DNA of 32,358 nt from a virus, in the IMG/VR virus record IMGVR_UViG_3300032326_001076, positions 1-32,358 of that record. One strand, given 5' to 3'. Numbering within the stretch: the first letter of the stretch is position 1; the number at the start of each line of letters is the position of its first letter. The notes under the pieces were generated by a model. That model was not told where the DNA came from. It saw only the letters and a list, made by a program, of their open reading frames with translations, and did not search any database. The position numbers were made by a program, and so were the translations under genes. Shown here piece by piece: positions 15,496-23,645 of the stretch.

Positions 15496-15503
15496 ATAAA
15501 TAT
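15496..15503 (-). promoter_or_regulatory. ATATTTAT box between sigma gene and structural operon
   Basis: On the - strand it reads AAATATTTATTAGT just before the ATG at 15491 (4 nt spacing). It would place the tail/structural genes 15491-9405 under the same element as the head genes. Confidence 0.4.
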
Positions 15504-15507
15504 TTTG

Positions 15508-16254
15508 TTATCTATTATGTATTTTATTCAGAGTTTGAAAATACAAAGTTTTATATTTTTTCAAATAAACACGTATTTCCTTTGTGTTCATATTAGTCAT
15601 TTCCCGAAGAGTTAATAGAACAATATTCTTGTTGAACTTATTATTATCATTTCCTATAAAAATATTACCGTAGTTTTCAAAAAGTTCAATTAGGGCGTTA
15701 CCTAATCTTGTTTCATTTTCAGGTAAGTCTTTTGTATCTACATATTTTTTAAGGTCATTCATAAAATGTTCTATTACAGCTTCTGCTTCAATTTTTTCAA
15801 ACTCTAAATAATAAATCATGTCAGGTCTGTTTTCTAAAGTTGCGGAAATGTCTTCGTAAGATATTTTTCTATTTGTTTCTTTTTGGTCTTTAAGAATTTG
15901 ACCCATTAAATAGTTTTTACAGATGGTTCCGAAATAAGAATATGCCTTTTTGTTTTTAGCCGGTTTAAACTTATCTACTTTTGTCATCAAAAAAGAATGG
16001 GTGTCCGCATGAATATCTTGATAGTTCATGTCTTTTCTATATAACTTATATCTTCTAATGATTGAGTCAATCATTTTATCTAACGGATATTTTAGAAATT
16101 CGTTATATATTTGTTCTTTTTCTTTTTTGGTGTCAGCTTCTATATAAAGTACAACCGCCTCTTCCTCACGAACGTCAAAATAATTTTGTGATTTTGGTTT
16201 CGTCTTTTTCTTTTCGTCTATGTTCTCATTTTCTGTTGAAGATGATAAAAACAT
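15508..16254 (-). CDS. 55: Late-transcription sigma factor (T4 gp55-like)
   Basis: 248 residues, longer than T4 gp55. The N-terminal ~25 residues are Lys/Glu/Ser-rich and disordered. The core holds a sigma region-2 pattern: helix EFLKYPLDKMIDSIIRRYKL (about residues 52-71), then DTHSFLMTKVDKFKPAKNKK and AYSYFGTICKNYLMGQILKD (about 104-123), the part that in sigma-70 proteins contacts polymerase and the -10 element. The C-terminal LTLREMTNMNTKEIRVYLKK looks helix-turn-helix-like. gp55 directs host RNA polymerase to T4 late promoters consisting only of a -10 box. Recurrent ATATTTAT boxes before head and tail genes in this window could be its targets. The start overlaps the upstream stop as TAATG. 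Confidence 0.75.
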   Translation of the reverse strand: MFLSSSTENENIDEKKKTKPKSQNYFDVREEEAVVLYIEADTKKEKEQIYNEFLKYPLDKMIDSIIRRYKLYRKDMNYQDIHADTHSFLMTKVDKFKPAKNKKAYSYFGTICKNYLMGQILKDQKETNRKISYEDISATLENRPDMIYYLEFEKIEAEAVIEHFMNDLKKYVDTKDLPENETRLGNALIELFENYGNIFIGNDNNKFNKNIVLLTLREMTNMNTKEIRVYLKKYKTLYFQTLNKIHNR

Positions 16255-17066
16255 TACGCTTGTTCAGGTTCGTATTTTATTTTTCTGTCTGAACTAAAAA
16301 AATGTTCTTTTTTTGCTGATTCAATCCAAAATGAAACTTCTTTATCTGATATTTTGTTTTGTCCATTTTTATAACTCCAAAATATAGACCCTTCTCTCAT
16401 ATTCATATGTTTGTAACCAATTTTAGGAATTGTCATAATATTAACAGAGTTATAGGTAAGTCTTAAAAGAAACTCATAAACAAATGTTAATTTGAAAGAT
16501 GGTTTGAACCCTCCAACTTCATTATAAAGTTCTCTTTTCAATACCATTCCACTTGTTTGAAAGTTTTGGTAACCCATTAATAAATCATTTGTTAAATACC
16601 CCATTTCGGTATTTAAACTTACGGCAAATGTTGCTTCATTTGTAAAACCAACAAACATTCCTTTTTCGTCAGTATCAACCACTAACGGTAAAAAGGCTCC
16701 AACTTCAGGATATGAATTTGCATATCGCTCAACGTTTTTAAACCATATACTTGAATATTCATCATCAAATTCTAAAACACTAATCCAAGTAGAGTTTGAA
16801 TTTTCAACACCTAAATTAACTTGAGAACAAAAATCATGTTCTTTTTTATTTTCAACATAATTTACTGTAAGTCCACTATAATCAAAAGATTCTAACTTTG
16901 ATTTTAAACCTTCTTCGTCGGTATGAACCACAATCAATTCTTTTGGTTGATGGTTTTGAAAATATATCGACCTGATTGCTCTTTCGTAATATAGGTCAAA
17001 ATCTTTCTGTTTAGATGAGTTTACTGGTAAAATTACCGACAAATCAAAAATATTTTTATCTTCCAT
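16254..17066 (-). CDS. GT-A (family 2-like) glycosyltransferase
   Basis: 270 residues. The N-terminus LSVILPVNSSKQKDFDLYYE begins the nucleotide-binding fold. The metal-binding acidic motif is WISVLEFDDEYS near residues 93-104. Later, SGMVLKRELYNEVGGFKPSF resembles the acceptor-side region of family 2 enzymes, where a new subject is opened with GGF. The enzyme would transfer a sugar from a nucleotide donor to an unknown acceptor. Donor and acceptor cannot be read from sequence. It lies 2 nt from a second glycosyltransferase and shares TAATG with the sigma gene, so glycosylation and late transcription are co-expressed. Confidence 0.82.
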   Translation of the reverse strand: MEDKNIFDLSVILPVNSSKQKDFDLYYERAIRSIYFQNHQPKELIVVHTDEEGLKSKLESFDYSGLTVNYVENKKEHDFCSQVNLGVENSNSTWISVLEFDDEYSSIWFKNVERYANSYPEVGAFLPLVVDTDEKGMFVGFTNEATFAVSLNTEMGYLTNDLLMGYQNFQTSGMVLKRELYNEVGGFKPSFKLTFVYEFLLRLTYNSVNIMTIPKIGYKHMNMREGSIFWSYKNGQNKISDKEVSFWIESAKKEHFFSSDRKIKYEPEQA

Positions 17067-17068
17067 GA

Positions 17069-18136
17069 TTAATTAACTTTTTCTGTTTCGTTTATTTTTT
17101 CTAATTGTTGTAATAGTGATTCTCCTCTTTTTTTATAATATTCATCAAAAAGACTTACGACTTCATTTTCATACATTTCTTTATTGGTATATTTTAAAAC
17201 TGTGTTTGACATATTATCATATAATTTTTCAGAAATATTATCCTCTAACCAATTTTGAATGTAGTTTGCAATAATATCAACAATTTCGTTAAAATTTTGT
17301 GTCCATATTCCATTTTCTTCCGTCATCCATTCAGGTATCATATTAGGAGCTTTTCCAATAACAGGTGTTCCTGAAACCATAGATTCTAATGGGTACGTAC
17401 CAAATCCACTTTCATTATCTACCCATACACTTACAAAAGAATCTTTTAAAAATTTAGAAAAATCTTCTTGAGCGATACCTCTCATATCTCTAAATGTAAT
17501 CCATCTAAATTGTGGGTATTTTAAATAAAAAGTTTTGATAATTTTAGAAGTGTCTCTTGTGTCTCTTGTGTGAATTGAAATGATTGGTTTGGACGGTTTT
17601 TCTTTTTTTGTGAAAATAGGGTCAATTAACGGTTGAACAACATCATAACTAACATTTTTCATAATTGAGGACAAATACTTTTTTTGTTCTTCTGATGTTG
17701 TAATACATTTAAAAAATCCGTACTGAGTCCAACTAACACCAGGTGCCAATGTTTCTAAAATATAATCATATGCCTGACACAATACAATTTTACCACAAGG
17801 AAACTTAGCCAACTGTTCCATTACATGTCCATAAAGTTCGGGTATTACCACAAAATCTTCAGGTGAAATTGATAAATTTTGGCCTTCAATTTCTTGATGA
17901 GGTAAAGATGAATAATCTTCACTTAACCAAGAACTAACTCCTTGATATTCTTTTGTTTCATGAATAATAACGACATTAAAATCTTTATTTTTCAACGTTA
18001 GAGCCATATCGTAAATGTACTTTACTGAAGCTTTAGGATTACCTTTTGTATCCTGAACCAAAAAATAAATTTTAGCTGTTTTGTTTTTTAAGTTTTCGAT
18101 TGACTTCTCAATTTTTTTGATTTTTTCTGAATCCAT
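17069..18136 (-). CDS. GT-B glycosyltransferase (family 4-like)
   Basis: 355 residues. After a Lys-rich N-terminal stretch (~25 residues) comes a first Rossmann domain starting at IYFLVQDTKGNPKASVKYIY. The second domain carries PIISIHTRDTRDTSKIIKTF and the donor-binding signature GFGTYPLESMVSGTPVIGKA near residues 245-264, where Glu and Gly residues of the E-x7-E-like region bind the nucleotide sugar. The last 25 residues are Lys/Glu-rich and coiled-coil-like. The acceptor is unknown. It lies between a small unknown gene (1 nt gap) and the family 2-like enzyme, so both may act on one target. Confidence 0.8.
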   Translation of the reverse strand: MDSEKIKKIEKSIENLKNKTAKIYFLVQDTKGNPKASVKYIYDMALTLKNKDFNVVIIHETKEYQGVSSWLSEDYSSLPHQEIEGQNLSISPEDFVVIPELYGHVMEQLAKFPCGKIVLCQAYDYILETLAPGVSWTQYGFFKCITTSEEQKKYLSSIMKNVSYDVVQPLIDPIFTKKEKPSKPIISIHTRDTRDTSKIIKTFYLKYPQFRWITFRDMRGIAQEDFSKFLKDSFVSVWVDNESGFGTYPLESMVSGTPVIGKAPNMIPEWMTEENGIWTQNFNEIVDIIANYIQNWLEDNISEKLYDNMSNTVLKYTNKEMYENEVVSLFDEYYKKRGESLLQQLEKINETEKVN

Positions 18137-18137
18137 A

Positions 18138-18419
18138 TTATAACTTTTTAATGATTTTATGTAATAGTAACGTATTAAACGAAATTTTAAATGGTATTGT
18201 TAAGTTACTCGCTGCGTGAATACCAAGATTTTCATCCAATTCTTCTCTTTCAGTAAGAACAACGTCGATTAAACTTTTAAAAGTCTCGTATCTTGTGATA
18301 CTTAACTGTTCGTTTTCAGACTCTCCACTTATTATAATAATTTTTGATTTACTTAGACTGACTTGGGACTCCAACTCATCAATATCTAAGTAATATTTTT
18401 CTCCTAAAAAATTTAACAT
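18138..18419 (-). CDS. Small uncharacterised protein
   Basis: 93 residues, no family recognised. The N-terminal half is acidic with alternating strands (YYLDIDELESQVSLSKSKII, then IISGESENEQLS), and the C-terminal half is helical and hydrophobic (TIPFKISFNTLLLHKIIKKL). It is spaced 1 nt from both neighbours, which supports real coding in a tightly packed operon between the HAD-like protein and the GT-B enzyme. Confidence 0.65.
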   Translation of the reverse strand: MLNFLGEKYYLDIDELESQVSLSKSKIIIISGESENEQLSITRYETFKSLIDVVLTEREELDENLGIHAASNLTIPFKISFNTLLLHKIIKKL

Positions 18420-18420
18420 A

Positions 18421-19065
18421 TTAAATATTTTTTATTATTTCGTTTAGTTTTTTTAATTCAGTTATTTCATATTCACACGTAACATTTTTATTGTATGGTG
18501 TTTCGTATTTTATAACGGTTTTATTTTCAGGTGCGTTTTCTATGAGTTTTGGATTAGCACTTACTATTATATCTAAACTATCCCATAGGTTTTGTAAAGT
18601 TGTATTGGAATAAAATTTTATATTTTCTACTAAACACCCAAACTTTGATAAGAAAAATAATGATGCCGGTTTTGACCGTCCCATTTCATCGGACACAATT
18701 ATTATTTCATAATTGTCTCTAAAATTTATATAAAAATCATTTAGGTCGTTAAATGTAAAAGTTTCGGTAGACCCCGCATGACCAAATATTTGCATCACAA
18801 AATCCTCATACATAAACGAGTATAGTTCATCACTATCTTTGAATGTAAAATGAGACATTAATTCCAAAGAGGTAACTTCATTTATAATTTTATATTCAAA
18901 ATTGTTTTCGGTTGTGTTTTCTTTAGTGTTTCCTGATAAATCAATTTCATACGTCTTATTTTCATCGTCCGATTCTTCAACCATATGTTTTTCATACACC
19001 TGTGTAAATTTTCCAATAGTGTCTCTTAAAACGCCGTTAATCTCAATTCCTATTCTCTTCATCAT
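18421..19065 (-). CDS. HAD-like protein with altered catalytic motif
   Basis: 214 residues. The layout follows the haloacid-dehalogenase fold: strand 1 RIGIEINGVLRDT (residues 4-16), a helical cap region, IIIVSDEMGRSKPASLFFLS (motifs II and III with Ser and Lys), and WDSLDIIVSANPKLI (motif IV region). Normal HAD phosphatases begin D-x-D-G; here the positions read Glu8-Ile-Asn10-Gly, so both catalytic aspartates are changed. This argues against ordinary phosphatase activity and for a binding or regulatory role, or a changed reaction. It overlaps the end of phoH by 23 nt. Two ATGs lie in tandem; either may be used. Confidence 0.65.
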   Translation of the reverse strand: MMKRIGIEINGVLRDTIGKFTQVYEKHMVEESDDENKTYEIDLSGNTKENTTENNFEYKIINEVTSLELMSHFTFKDSDELYSFMYEDFVMQIFGHAGSTETFTFNDLNDFYINFRDNYEIIIVSDEMGRSKPASLFFLSKFGCLVENIKFYSNTTLQNLWDSLDIIVSANPKLIENAPENKTVIKYETPYNKNVTCEYEITELKKLNEIIKNI

Positions 19066-19777
19066 ATCTTTCTAATATTTTTCCAATTAATGGATTTCTT
19101 ACGTTTTTGGCATTTCTAAAATCATATATTCCAATATCGTTTACTTTATTAAATCTTTGAAGTGCGTCATAAAGTCCTGATTGTTTTTTATCTTTATAAC
19201 GGTCTGTTTGTTCTAAATCGCCAGATATAAAAAATTTACTATTGTAACCAATTCTTGTTAGTAATAATTTTATTTGATTCGGAGTTGCGTTTTGAGCCTC
19301 TTCAAATATTAAAATAGAATTATCAATATTCATTCCTCTCATATACGCTAAAGCAAAAACTTCTATAATTTCCGCTTCTTTTAATTTTTCACGAGCGTCT
19401 TTTCCAATTATTTTATTTAACAGATAATATGATGGAAAAATATATGGGTCCAATTTTTCCTCTAAATTACCCGGTAAACTTCCTAATTTTTCCTCAGCCT
19501 CAACCGCTGGTCTTACAATAATAATTTTTTCATATGAATTTGATGGGTCCATCAAAAGGTCAACAGCAGCCTTCATGGAAATATAACTTTTACCAACACC
19601 TGCGGGACCTGAACAAATAGTAATTTGATTTGAAATTAGTATATCATAATAATCTTTTTGTTCGTCAGATAAAAATTTACTTTTTTGTTTCTTTTTAACT
19701 ACTGAGTTTATAAAATCTTTTTTTGTGTAAGATTGTGGAATAACCGGTTCTTCTTGTGTTGTTTTTTTTCTAGTCAT
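19043..19777 (-). CDS. phoH: PhoH-like ATPase
   Basis: 244 residues, a single PhoH P-loop domain. Walker A is GPAGVGKS at residues 57-64. The Walker B-like strand reads NSILIFEEAQNATPNQIKLL (about 153-172), and a sensor-like FISGDLEQTDR follows. In most PhoH proteins the Walker B end is DEAQN; here it is EEAQN, a conservative change. PhoH genes are widespread in marine T4-like phages; a role in RNA metabolism or phosphate stress is suggested but unproven. The N-terminal 40 residues are Lys/Gln-rich. The start shares TAATG with the end of gmd, linking it to the sugar cluster transcriptionally. Confidence 0.9.
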   Translation of the reverse strand: MTRKKTTQEEPVIPQSYTKKDFINSVVKKKQKSKFLSDEQKDYYDILISNQITICSGPAGVGKSYISMKAAVDLLMDPSNSYEKIIIVRPAVEAEEKLGSLPGNLEEKLDPYIFPSYYLLNKIIGKDAREKLKEAEIIEVFALAYMRGMNIDNSILIFEEAQNATPNQIKLLLTRIGYNSKFFISGDLEQTDRYKDKKQSGLYDALQRFNKVNDIGIYDFRNAKNVRNPLIGKILERYDEENRN

Positions 19778-20751
19778 TATTTAATTGTATAATAATCTAA
19801 CCAATAGTCAATCATTTCATCTAACATTGATTCAAATGTATAATCATGTGACCATCCTGTTTTTATTTTTAATTTTGAGCTGTCCCCTTTCAAATCATGT
19901 AATTCCTCGGGTCTCAAAAATTTCTCATCTTGTTCAACATATTCAGACCAATGTAATCCTAATCTAGTAAAAACATAATTGACAAGTTCTCTTACAGAAT
20001 GAGATATACCAGTGGAACAAACAAAATCATCAGGATTATCTAATTGTAGAATTTCCCACATTGCTTTAACATAATCTTTAGCATGTCCCCAATCTCTTGT
20101 TGCATCAAGATTACCTAATTTTAATTTATTTGATAATCCTAATTTAATTTTAACCGCTTCTTTACAAACTTTATTAGTTACAAAATTAGTTCCTCTTCGT
20201 GGTGACTCATGATTAAACAAAATTCCATTTGAAATGTACATCCCGTATGAATTTCTATAATTACGACAGATATTATAGCTGAATACTTTAGCACAACCAT
20301 AAGGTGATACAGGGTTCATATGTGTAGTTTCTCTTTGATAACCATCAAAATCAATTGAATTACCAAACATCTCAGAAGAAGATGCTTGATAAATTTTTGT
20401 ATCAGGTTTAATTAATTTAACCGCCTCAAGAAGGTTTAAAGTTCCTAATCCTGTTACATTTGATGTATAAATTGGTTGGTCAAACGAAATTCTAACATGT
20501 GATTGTGCGGCTAAATTATATATTTCATCGGGTTGTGTTTTTTGAATAACTGAAATTAATGATGAAATATCTGTTAAGTCGGCATAATGTAGTTTTATCT
20601 TATCGTAGACATTGTCTAATCTAGCTGTTTGATTTTCAGCAACAGAATTTCTTTTTAAGGTACCATGAACTTCATATCCTTTTTCTATTAAAAATTCTGA
20701 TAAATATGAACCGTCTTGTCCGTTAATTCCGGTAATTAAAGCTTTTTTCAT
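19777..20751 (-). CDS. gmd: GDP-mannose 4,6-dehydratase
   Basis: 324 residues, typical for Gmd. It converts GDP-D-mannose to GDP-4-keto-6-deoxy-D-mannose using tightly bound NADP. The Rossmann motif GINGQDGSYLSEFL starts at residue 8. Substrate and catalytic residues are visible: SSSEMFG (Ser125-Ser126-Glu127) and SPYGCAK (Tyr151, Lys155). The GDP-binding stretch FNHESPRRGTNFVTNKV and LGNLDATRDWGHAKDYVKAM are close to textbook Gmd. It is 8 nt downstream of a ColD-type gene and is the entry enzyme for all GDP-deoxyhexose products of this cluster. Host GDP-mannose would be the substrate, since no mannose-1-P guanylyltransferase is visible here. Confidence 0.96.
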   Translation of the reverse strand: MKKALITGINGQDGSYLSEFLIEKGYEVHGTLKRNSVAENQTARLDNVYDKIKLHYADLTDISSLISVIQKTQPDEIYNLAAQSHVRISFDQPIYTSNVTGLGTLNLLEAVKLIKPDTKIYQASSSEMFGNSIDFDGYQRETTHMNPVSPYGCAKVFSYNICRNYRNSYGMYISNGILFNHESPRRGTNFVTNKVCKEAVKIKLGLSNKLKLGNLDATRDWGHAKDYVKAMWEILQLDNPDDFVCSTGISHSVRELVNYVFTRLGLHWSEYVEQDEKFLRPEELHDLKGDSSKLKIKTGWSHDYTFESMLDEMIDYWLDYYTIK

Positions 20752-20759
20752 ATTCCCAA

Positions 20760-21914
20760 TTATCCATTTAAATTTATAATATCAGAAATAACCTCAATAG
20801 AATCAATTGATAAATTCACATGATTTGGAACGTAAAATCCATATTTATCAATAACCTCACAGTTTTTGAAATATTTTTTTTCATAATTCTCAAACCACAT
20901 TGGTTTATTTGACATATTACCTGCAATTAAGGGTCTTACTTCAATATTATTTTTCTTTAAATTATATATTATTTTTTCTTTATTCTTATTAACAATAGGA
21001 AATGCAAAATTAGAAATAAAATTATAATTTAAATCTGCCAAATTTAATTCATTGACTTTTATTTTATCGATATAACTTTTAAAATTTATGTTTCGATTCT
21101 GAGAATACACATCTAATTTGTCAATTGCCTTTAATCCAATGAACGCTTGTAAATCTGTTGACCTTAGATTAAAACCTGGTAAATAAAAATTATATAAAGA
21201 ATCAAATTCACTTATGGAATATTTTTGTCTAAGTTCATTTTGTTTTTTTTCGGGTAAATCTCTATCCCAACCATGACTTCTCATCATTAATAGTGTATGA
21301 TAAAAGTCTTCATCATTTGTACATATAAAACCACCCTCAATAGTACTTAAGTGATGACCAAAATATAATGAGAAAAATGATGCAAACCCAAATGACCCCA
21401 AATACTTATTTTTAAATTTAGACCCCATACTTTCACAAACATCTTCAAGAAGAATTACGTCATATTTTTTACATAATTCGACTATTTTTTCCATTTCAGG
21501 AACTAGTCCTAAAGGACTTACTAAAATAAAACAAGATGGAGTTTCATTAATAAAAATATTTTCTAATTCATTTAAATCACACGATAAATCATGCAAATTA
21601 CAATCACACATTATAGGTTCCATACCTAATAAAATTGCGGAACTGACATCTGTTGCCCAACTTAATGATGGAACTACAATTTTTTTATTTTTTATTTTTT
21701 TACCATGTAATAAGGCCGCCAATGTTAATAATATCGAAGATGACCCTGAGTTTACATAAACTGTATAATTAACACCTATTTTAGATGACCATTTTTCTTC
21801 TAATTGAATAGTTAACTCCCCTTTAGTTAACTTTGGAATATCGTCTTGACTTAACCACTCAATAAGAGAGTTTATATCATTTTTATCAATTGTATCACTT
21901 ACTAATTTTATCAT
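20760..21914 (-). CDS. ColD-type pyridoxamine-phosphate 3-dehydratase (copy A)
   Basis: The DegT/DnrJ/EryC1 aminotransferase fold, but the PLP-anchoring lysine is replaced: the segment reads FSLYFGHHLSTIEGGFICTN, with His-His at 187-188 when counted from the ATG at 21914. This is the hallmark of GDP-4-keto-6-deoxymannose 3-dehydratase (ColD) and related RfbH-type enzymes, which use free PMP to remove the 3-hydroxyl. Other cofactor regions are present: SGSSSILLTL, LLEDVCESMGS and the MMRSHGWDRDLP stretch. An ATG eight codons upstream (21938) also exists, but the internal start aligns with the paralogue and reduces the overlap with the upstream gene to 20 nt. With Gmd and the ColC-like neighbour it would complete a 3,6-dideoxyhexose route. 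Confidence 0.85.
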   Translation of the reverse strand: MIKLVSDTIDKNDINSLIEWLSQDDIPKLTKGELTIQLEEKWSSKIGVNYTVYVNSGSSSILLTLAALLHGKKIKNKKIVVPSLSWATDVSSAILLGMEPIMCDCNLHDLSCDLNELENIFINETPSCFILVSPLGLVPEMEKIVELCKKYDVILLEDVCESMGSKFKNKYLGSFGFASFFSLYFGHHLSTIEGGFICTNDEDFYHTLLMMRSHGWDRDLPEKKQNELRQKYSISEFDSLYNFYLPGFNLRSTDLQAFIGLKAIDKLDVYSQNRNINFKSYIDKIKVNELNLADLNYNFISNFAFPIVNKNKEKIIYNLKKNNIEVRPLIAGNMSNKPMWFENYEKKYFKNCEVIDKYGFYVPNHVNLSIDSIEVISDIINLNG

Positions 21915-22803
21915 AATAAATTTTTTTAACACCTTCACTTAAATTTATAAATTTAAAATCAGGAAATATATTTTTTAATTTTTGGTTAGACACGTCTTTT
22001 CGATATTGTCCATTAGGTTTTGAACTATCATAAATTATTTCTAAATGATTTGAATTTGTGGCGTTTAACGCGATTTTAGTCATTTCATTTATAGTATAAA
22101 CTTCATCATTTGCAACGTTGAAATTATCTGTAATATCATTATCTATACATAATTTTATAATATTAGATAAGTCATCCGCGTACATAAATTGTCTTATTGG
22201 TGTGCCGTCCCCGAATAAAACTATTTTATTTTCATTATTTAAATTTGCGTCATATATTTTTTTAATTAAAGAAGTTACAAAATGACTTTTATTTGGGTCT
22301 TCTTTATCATTATCACCATATAAGTTACAAGGAATTAAATAATTATATTTAGTGTTATGTTGTTTGTTCATTGCGTCAATTTGAACTGCTAAACATCTTT
22401 TAGAATATCCATAACTAAAATTAGTTTCAGTAGGAGGTCCATCATGTAGTTGGTATTCATTAAGAGGGTATGTATTAGACACATCAGGATATATACAAGT
22501 GCTTAAAATTCCAATAAATCTTTCAACATTATATTTTAATGAATATTTTAATAACAAAGTATTCATTAAAATGTTTTCAGTAAAATAATCATAAGGATAA
22601 TTTATATTATCAATGATTCCACCTACTTTAGCCGCTAAATGAACTATGACTGTCGGACGATATGTCTCAAATAATTTAATTACCGAAGTTTCATTAGTTA
22701 AATCAAAATCTGATGAGTTAATATATATTGCGTTTGGTATAATTTTTTTTAATGATTTTCCTACTAAACCTGACCCCCCTGTTACTAAAATTTTTTTTTC
22801 CAT
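21895..22803 (-). CDS. GDP-fucose synthase / ColC-type epimerase-reductase
   Basis: 302 residues, SDR fold. Rossmann motif GGSGLVGKS at 9-17. Residues matching those of E. coli GDP-fucose synthase are all kept with an offset of 5-6: STCIYPD (Ser101, Cys103), YGYSK (Tyr131, Lys135) and KSHFVTSLIKK (His174). Cys and His are the epimerisation pair, Tyr and Lys the reductase pair. FGDGTPIRQFMYADDLS and NGQYRKDVS complete the family pattern. Fcl makes GDP-L-fucose from the Gmd product; the close relative ColC epimerises at C5 only and makes GDP-L-colitose from the ColD product. The adjacent ColD-type gene favours the ColC role, but sequence alone cannot exclude fucose. Confidence 0.87.
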   Translation of the reverse strand: MEKKILVTGGSGLVGKSLKKIIPNAIYINSSDFDLTNETSVIKLFETYRPTVIVHLAAKVGGIIDNINYPYDYFTENILMNTLLLKYSLKYNVERFIGILSTCIYPDVSNTYPLNEYQLHDGPPTETNFSYGYSKRCLAVQIDAMNKQHNTKYNYLIPCNLYGDNDKEDPNKSHFVTSLIKKIYDANLNNENKIVLFGDGTPIRQFMYADDLSNIIKLCIDNDITDNFNVANDEVYTINEMTKIALNATNSNHLEIIYDSSKPNGQYRKDVSNQKLKNIFPDFKFINLSEGVKKIYYDKISK

Positions 22804-22807
22804 ATTT

Positions 22808-23584
22808 TTAAATTGTTGTTACCCCTTTTTTTTGAACTACTATTGTTGCACAATCTTGGGCGAATTTAATAGACATTTCAATATTTTTAGTTCTAACATA
22901 TTCTGCGACTAATCCTGAAATAAATGTATCACCAGCACCTGAGACATCTTTAATTTGGACTTTAGGCACTGTGAAAATTTTATCTTGGTATTTACAACCT
23001 TTATCTGAAAGAGTGATTATTAATTTTTTTTCTAAATCTAAATTATTAATATTGAACTTTGTATGTTCATATTCCACATGATTTATTTTAATAAAATCAG
23101 CATTAATACACCATTCATCTAATATTTTTTTAGTGTCAATAAATATGTTTTTATTATTAATACAAATAAATTGAATATCTTCTTCGGTTAAAAATCCTTT
23201 GTCATAATCACTAATTATAATTGAGTCATATGTGACATCGTTATATTGATTATTAACAATTTTTTTTAAAACTTCTTGGTCTATCCTTGATATTCTGTCA
23301 TTTTCATCAATTCTAATTAAAATTTGATTTGTTCTTTCATCAACATAACGGGTTTTTCTTATCACTTCATCGTTTGTGATTAAAAAAACCTCGACTCCGA
23401 TTGATTTTAAATTGTTAACTACATTTCCAGCCATTCCATTGTTACTTGTTGTTTGTGTAGGATTAAAAACTGGAACAGGGGCTTCAGGGGCTAATCTAAC
23501 GACACTTCCATAAGTGAAATTATCAATACAGGAATCCCCGACTACTAAAATTTTAACTTTATTGTATTTTTCTTTATTAATCAT
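22808..23584 (-). CDS. PfkB-type sugar kinase, HldE kinase-domain-like, shortened
   Basis: 258 residues, versus about 315 for the HldE kinase domain. The N-terminal signature RLAPEAPVPVFNPTQTTSNN and GMAGNVVNNLKSIGVEVFLI is that of D-glycero-D-manno-heptose-7-phosphate kinase (RfaE/HldE domain I). The PfkB catalytic motif DVSGAGDTFISGL is intact near residue 215, with the Asp as base. About 35 residues expected between the GV.V.L strand and the substrate loop (IRKTRYVDERTNQILIRIDE) are missing. The substrate may be a heptose phosphate or another sugar phosphate. The HldE adenylyltransferase domain and GmhA/GmhB are not visible, so any heptose route depends on the host. Upstream lies a 61-nt AT-rich gap. 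Confidence 0.8.
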   Translation of the reverse strand: MINKEKYNKVKILVVGDSCIDNFTYGSVVRLAPEAPVPVFNPTQTTSNNGMAGNVVNNLKSIGVEVFLITNDEVIRKTRYVDERTNQILIRIDENDRISRIDQEVLKKIVNNQYNDVTYDSIIISDYDKGFLTEEDIQFICINNKNIFIDTKKILDEWCINADFIKINHVEYEHTKFNINNLDLEKKLIITLSDKGCKYQDKIFTVPKVQIKDVSGAGDTFISGLVAEYVRTKNIEMSIKFAQDCATIVVQKKGVTTI

Positions 23585-23645
23585 ATTTTTTAATTTTTAC
23601 ATTATATAATATATAACTTGAAACATAAGAATATTAAATGGCAAA
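23585..23645 (-). promoter_or_regulatory. AT-rich gap before the PfkB kinase gene
   Basis: 61 nt with no gene, the longest gap in the sugar cluster. On the - strand it reads TTCAAG, then TTATATATTATATAATG and an A-rich leader to the ATG at 23584. It lacks the ATATTTAT box. A promoter is plausible because neighbouring genes are otherwise packed within 10 nt, but no clear consensus is seen. Confidence 0.25.
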
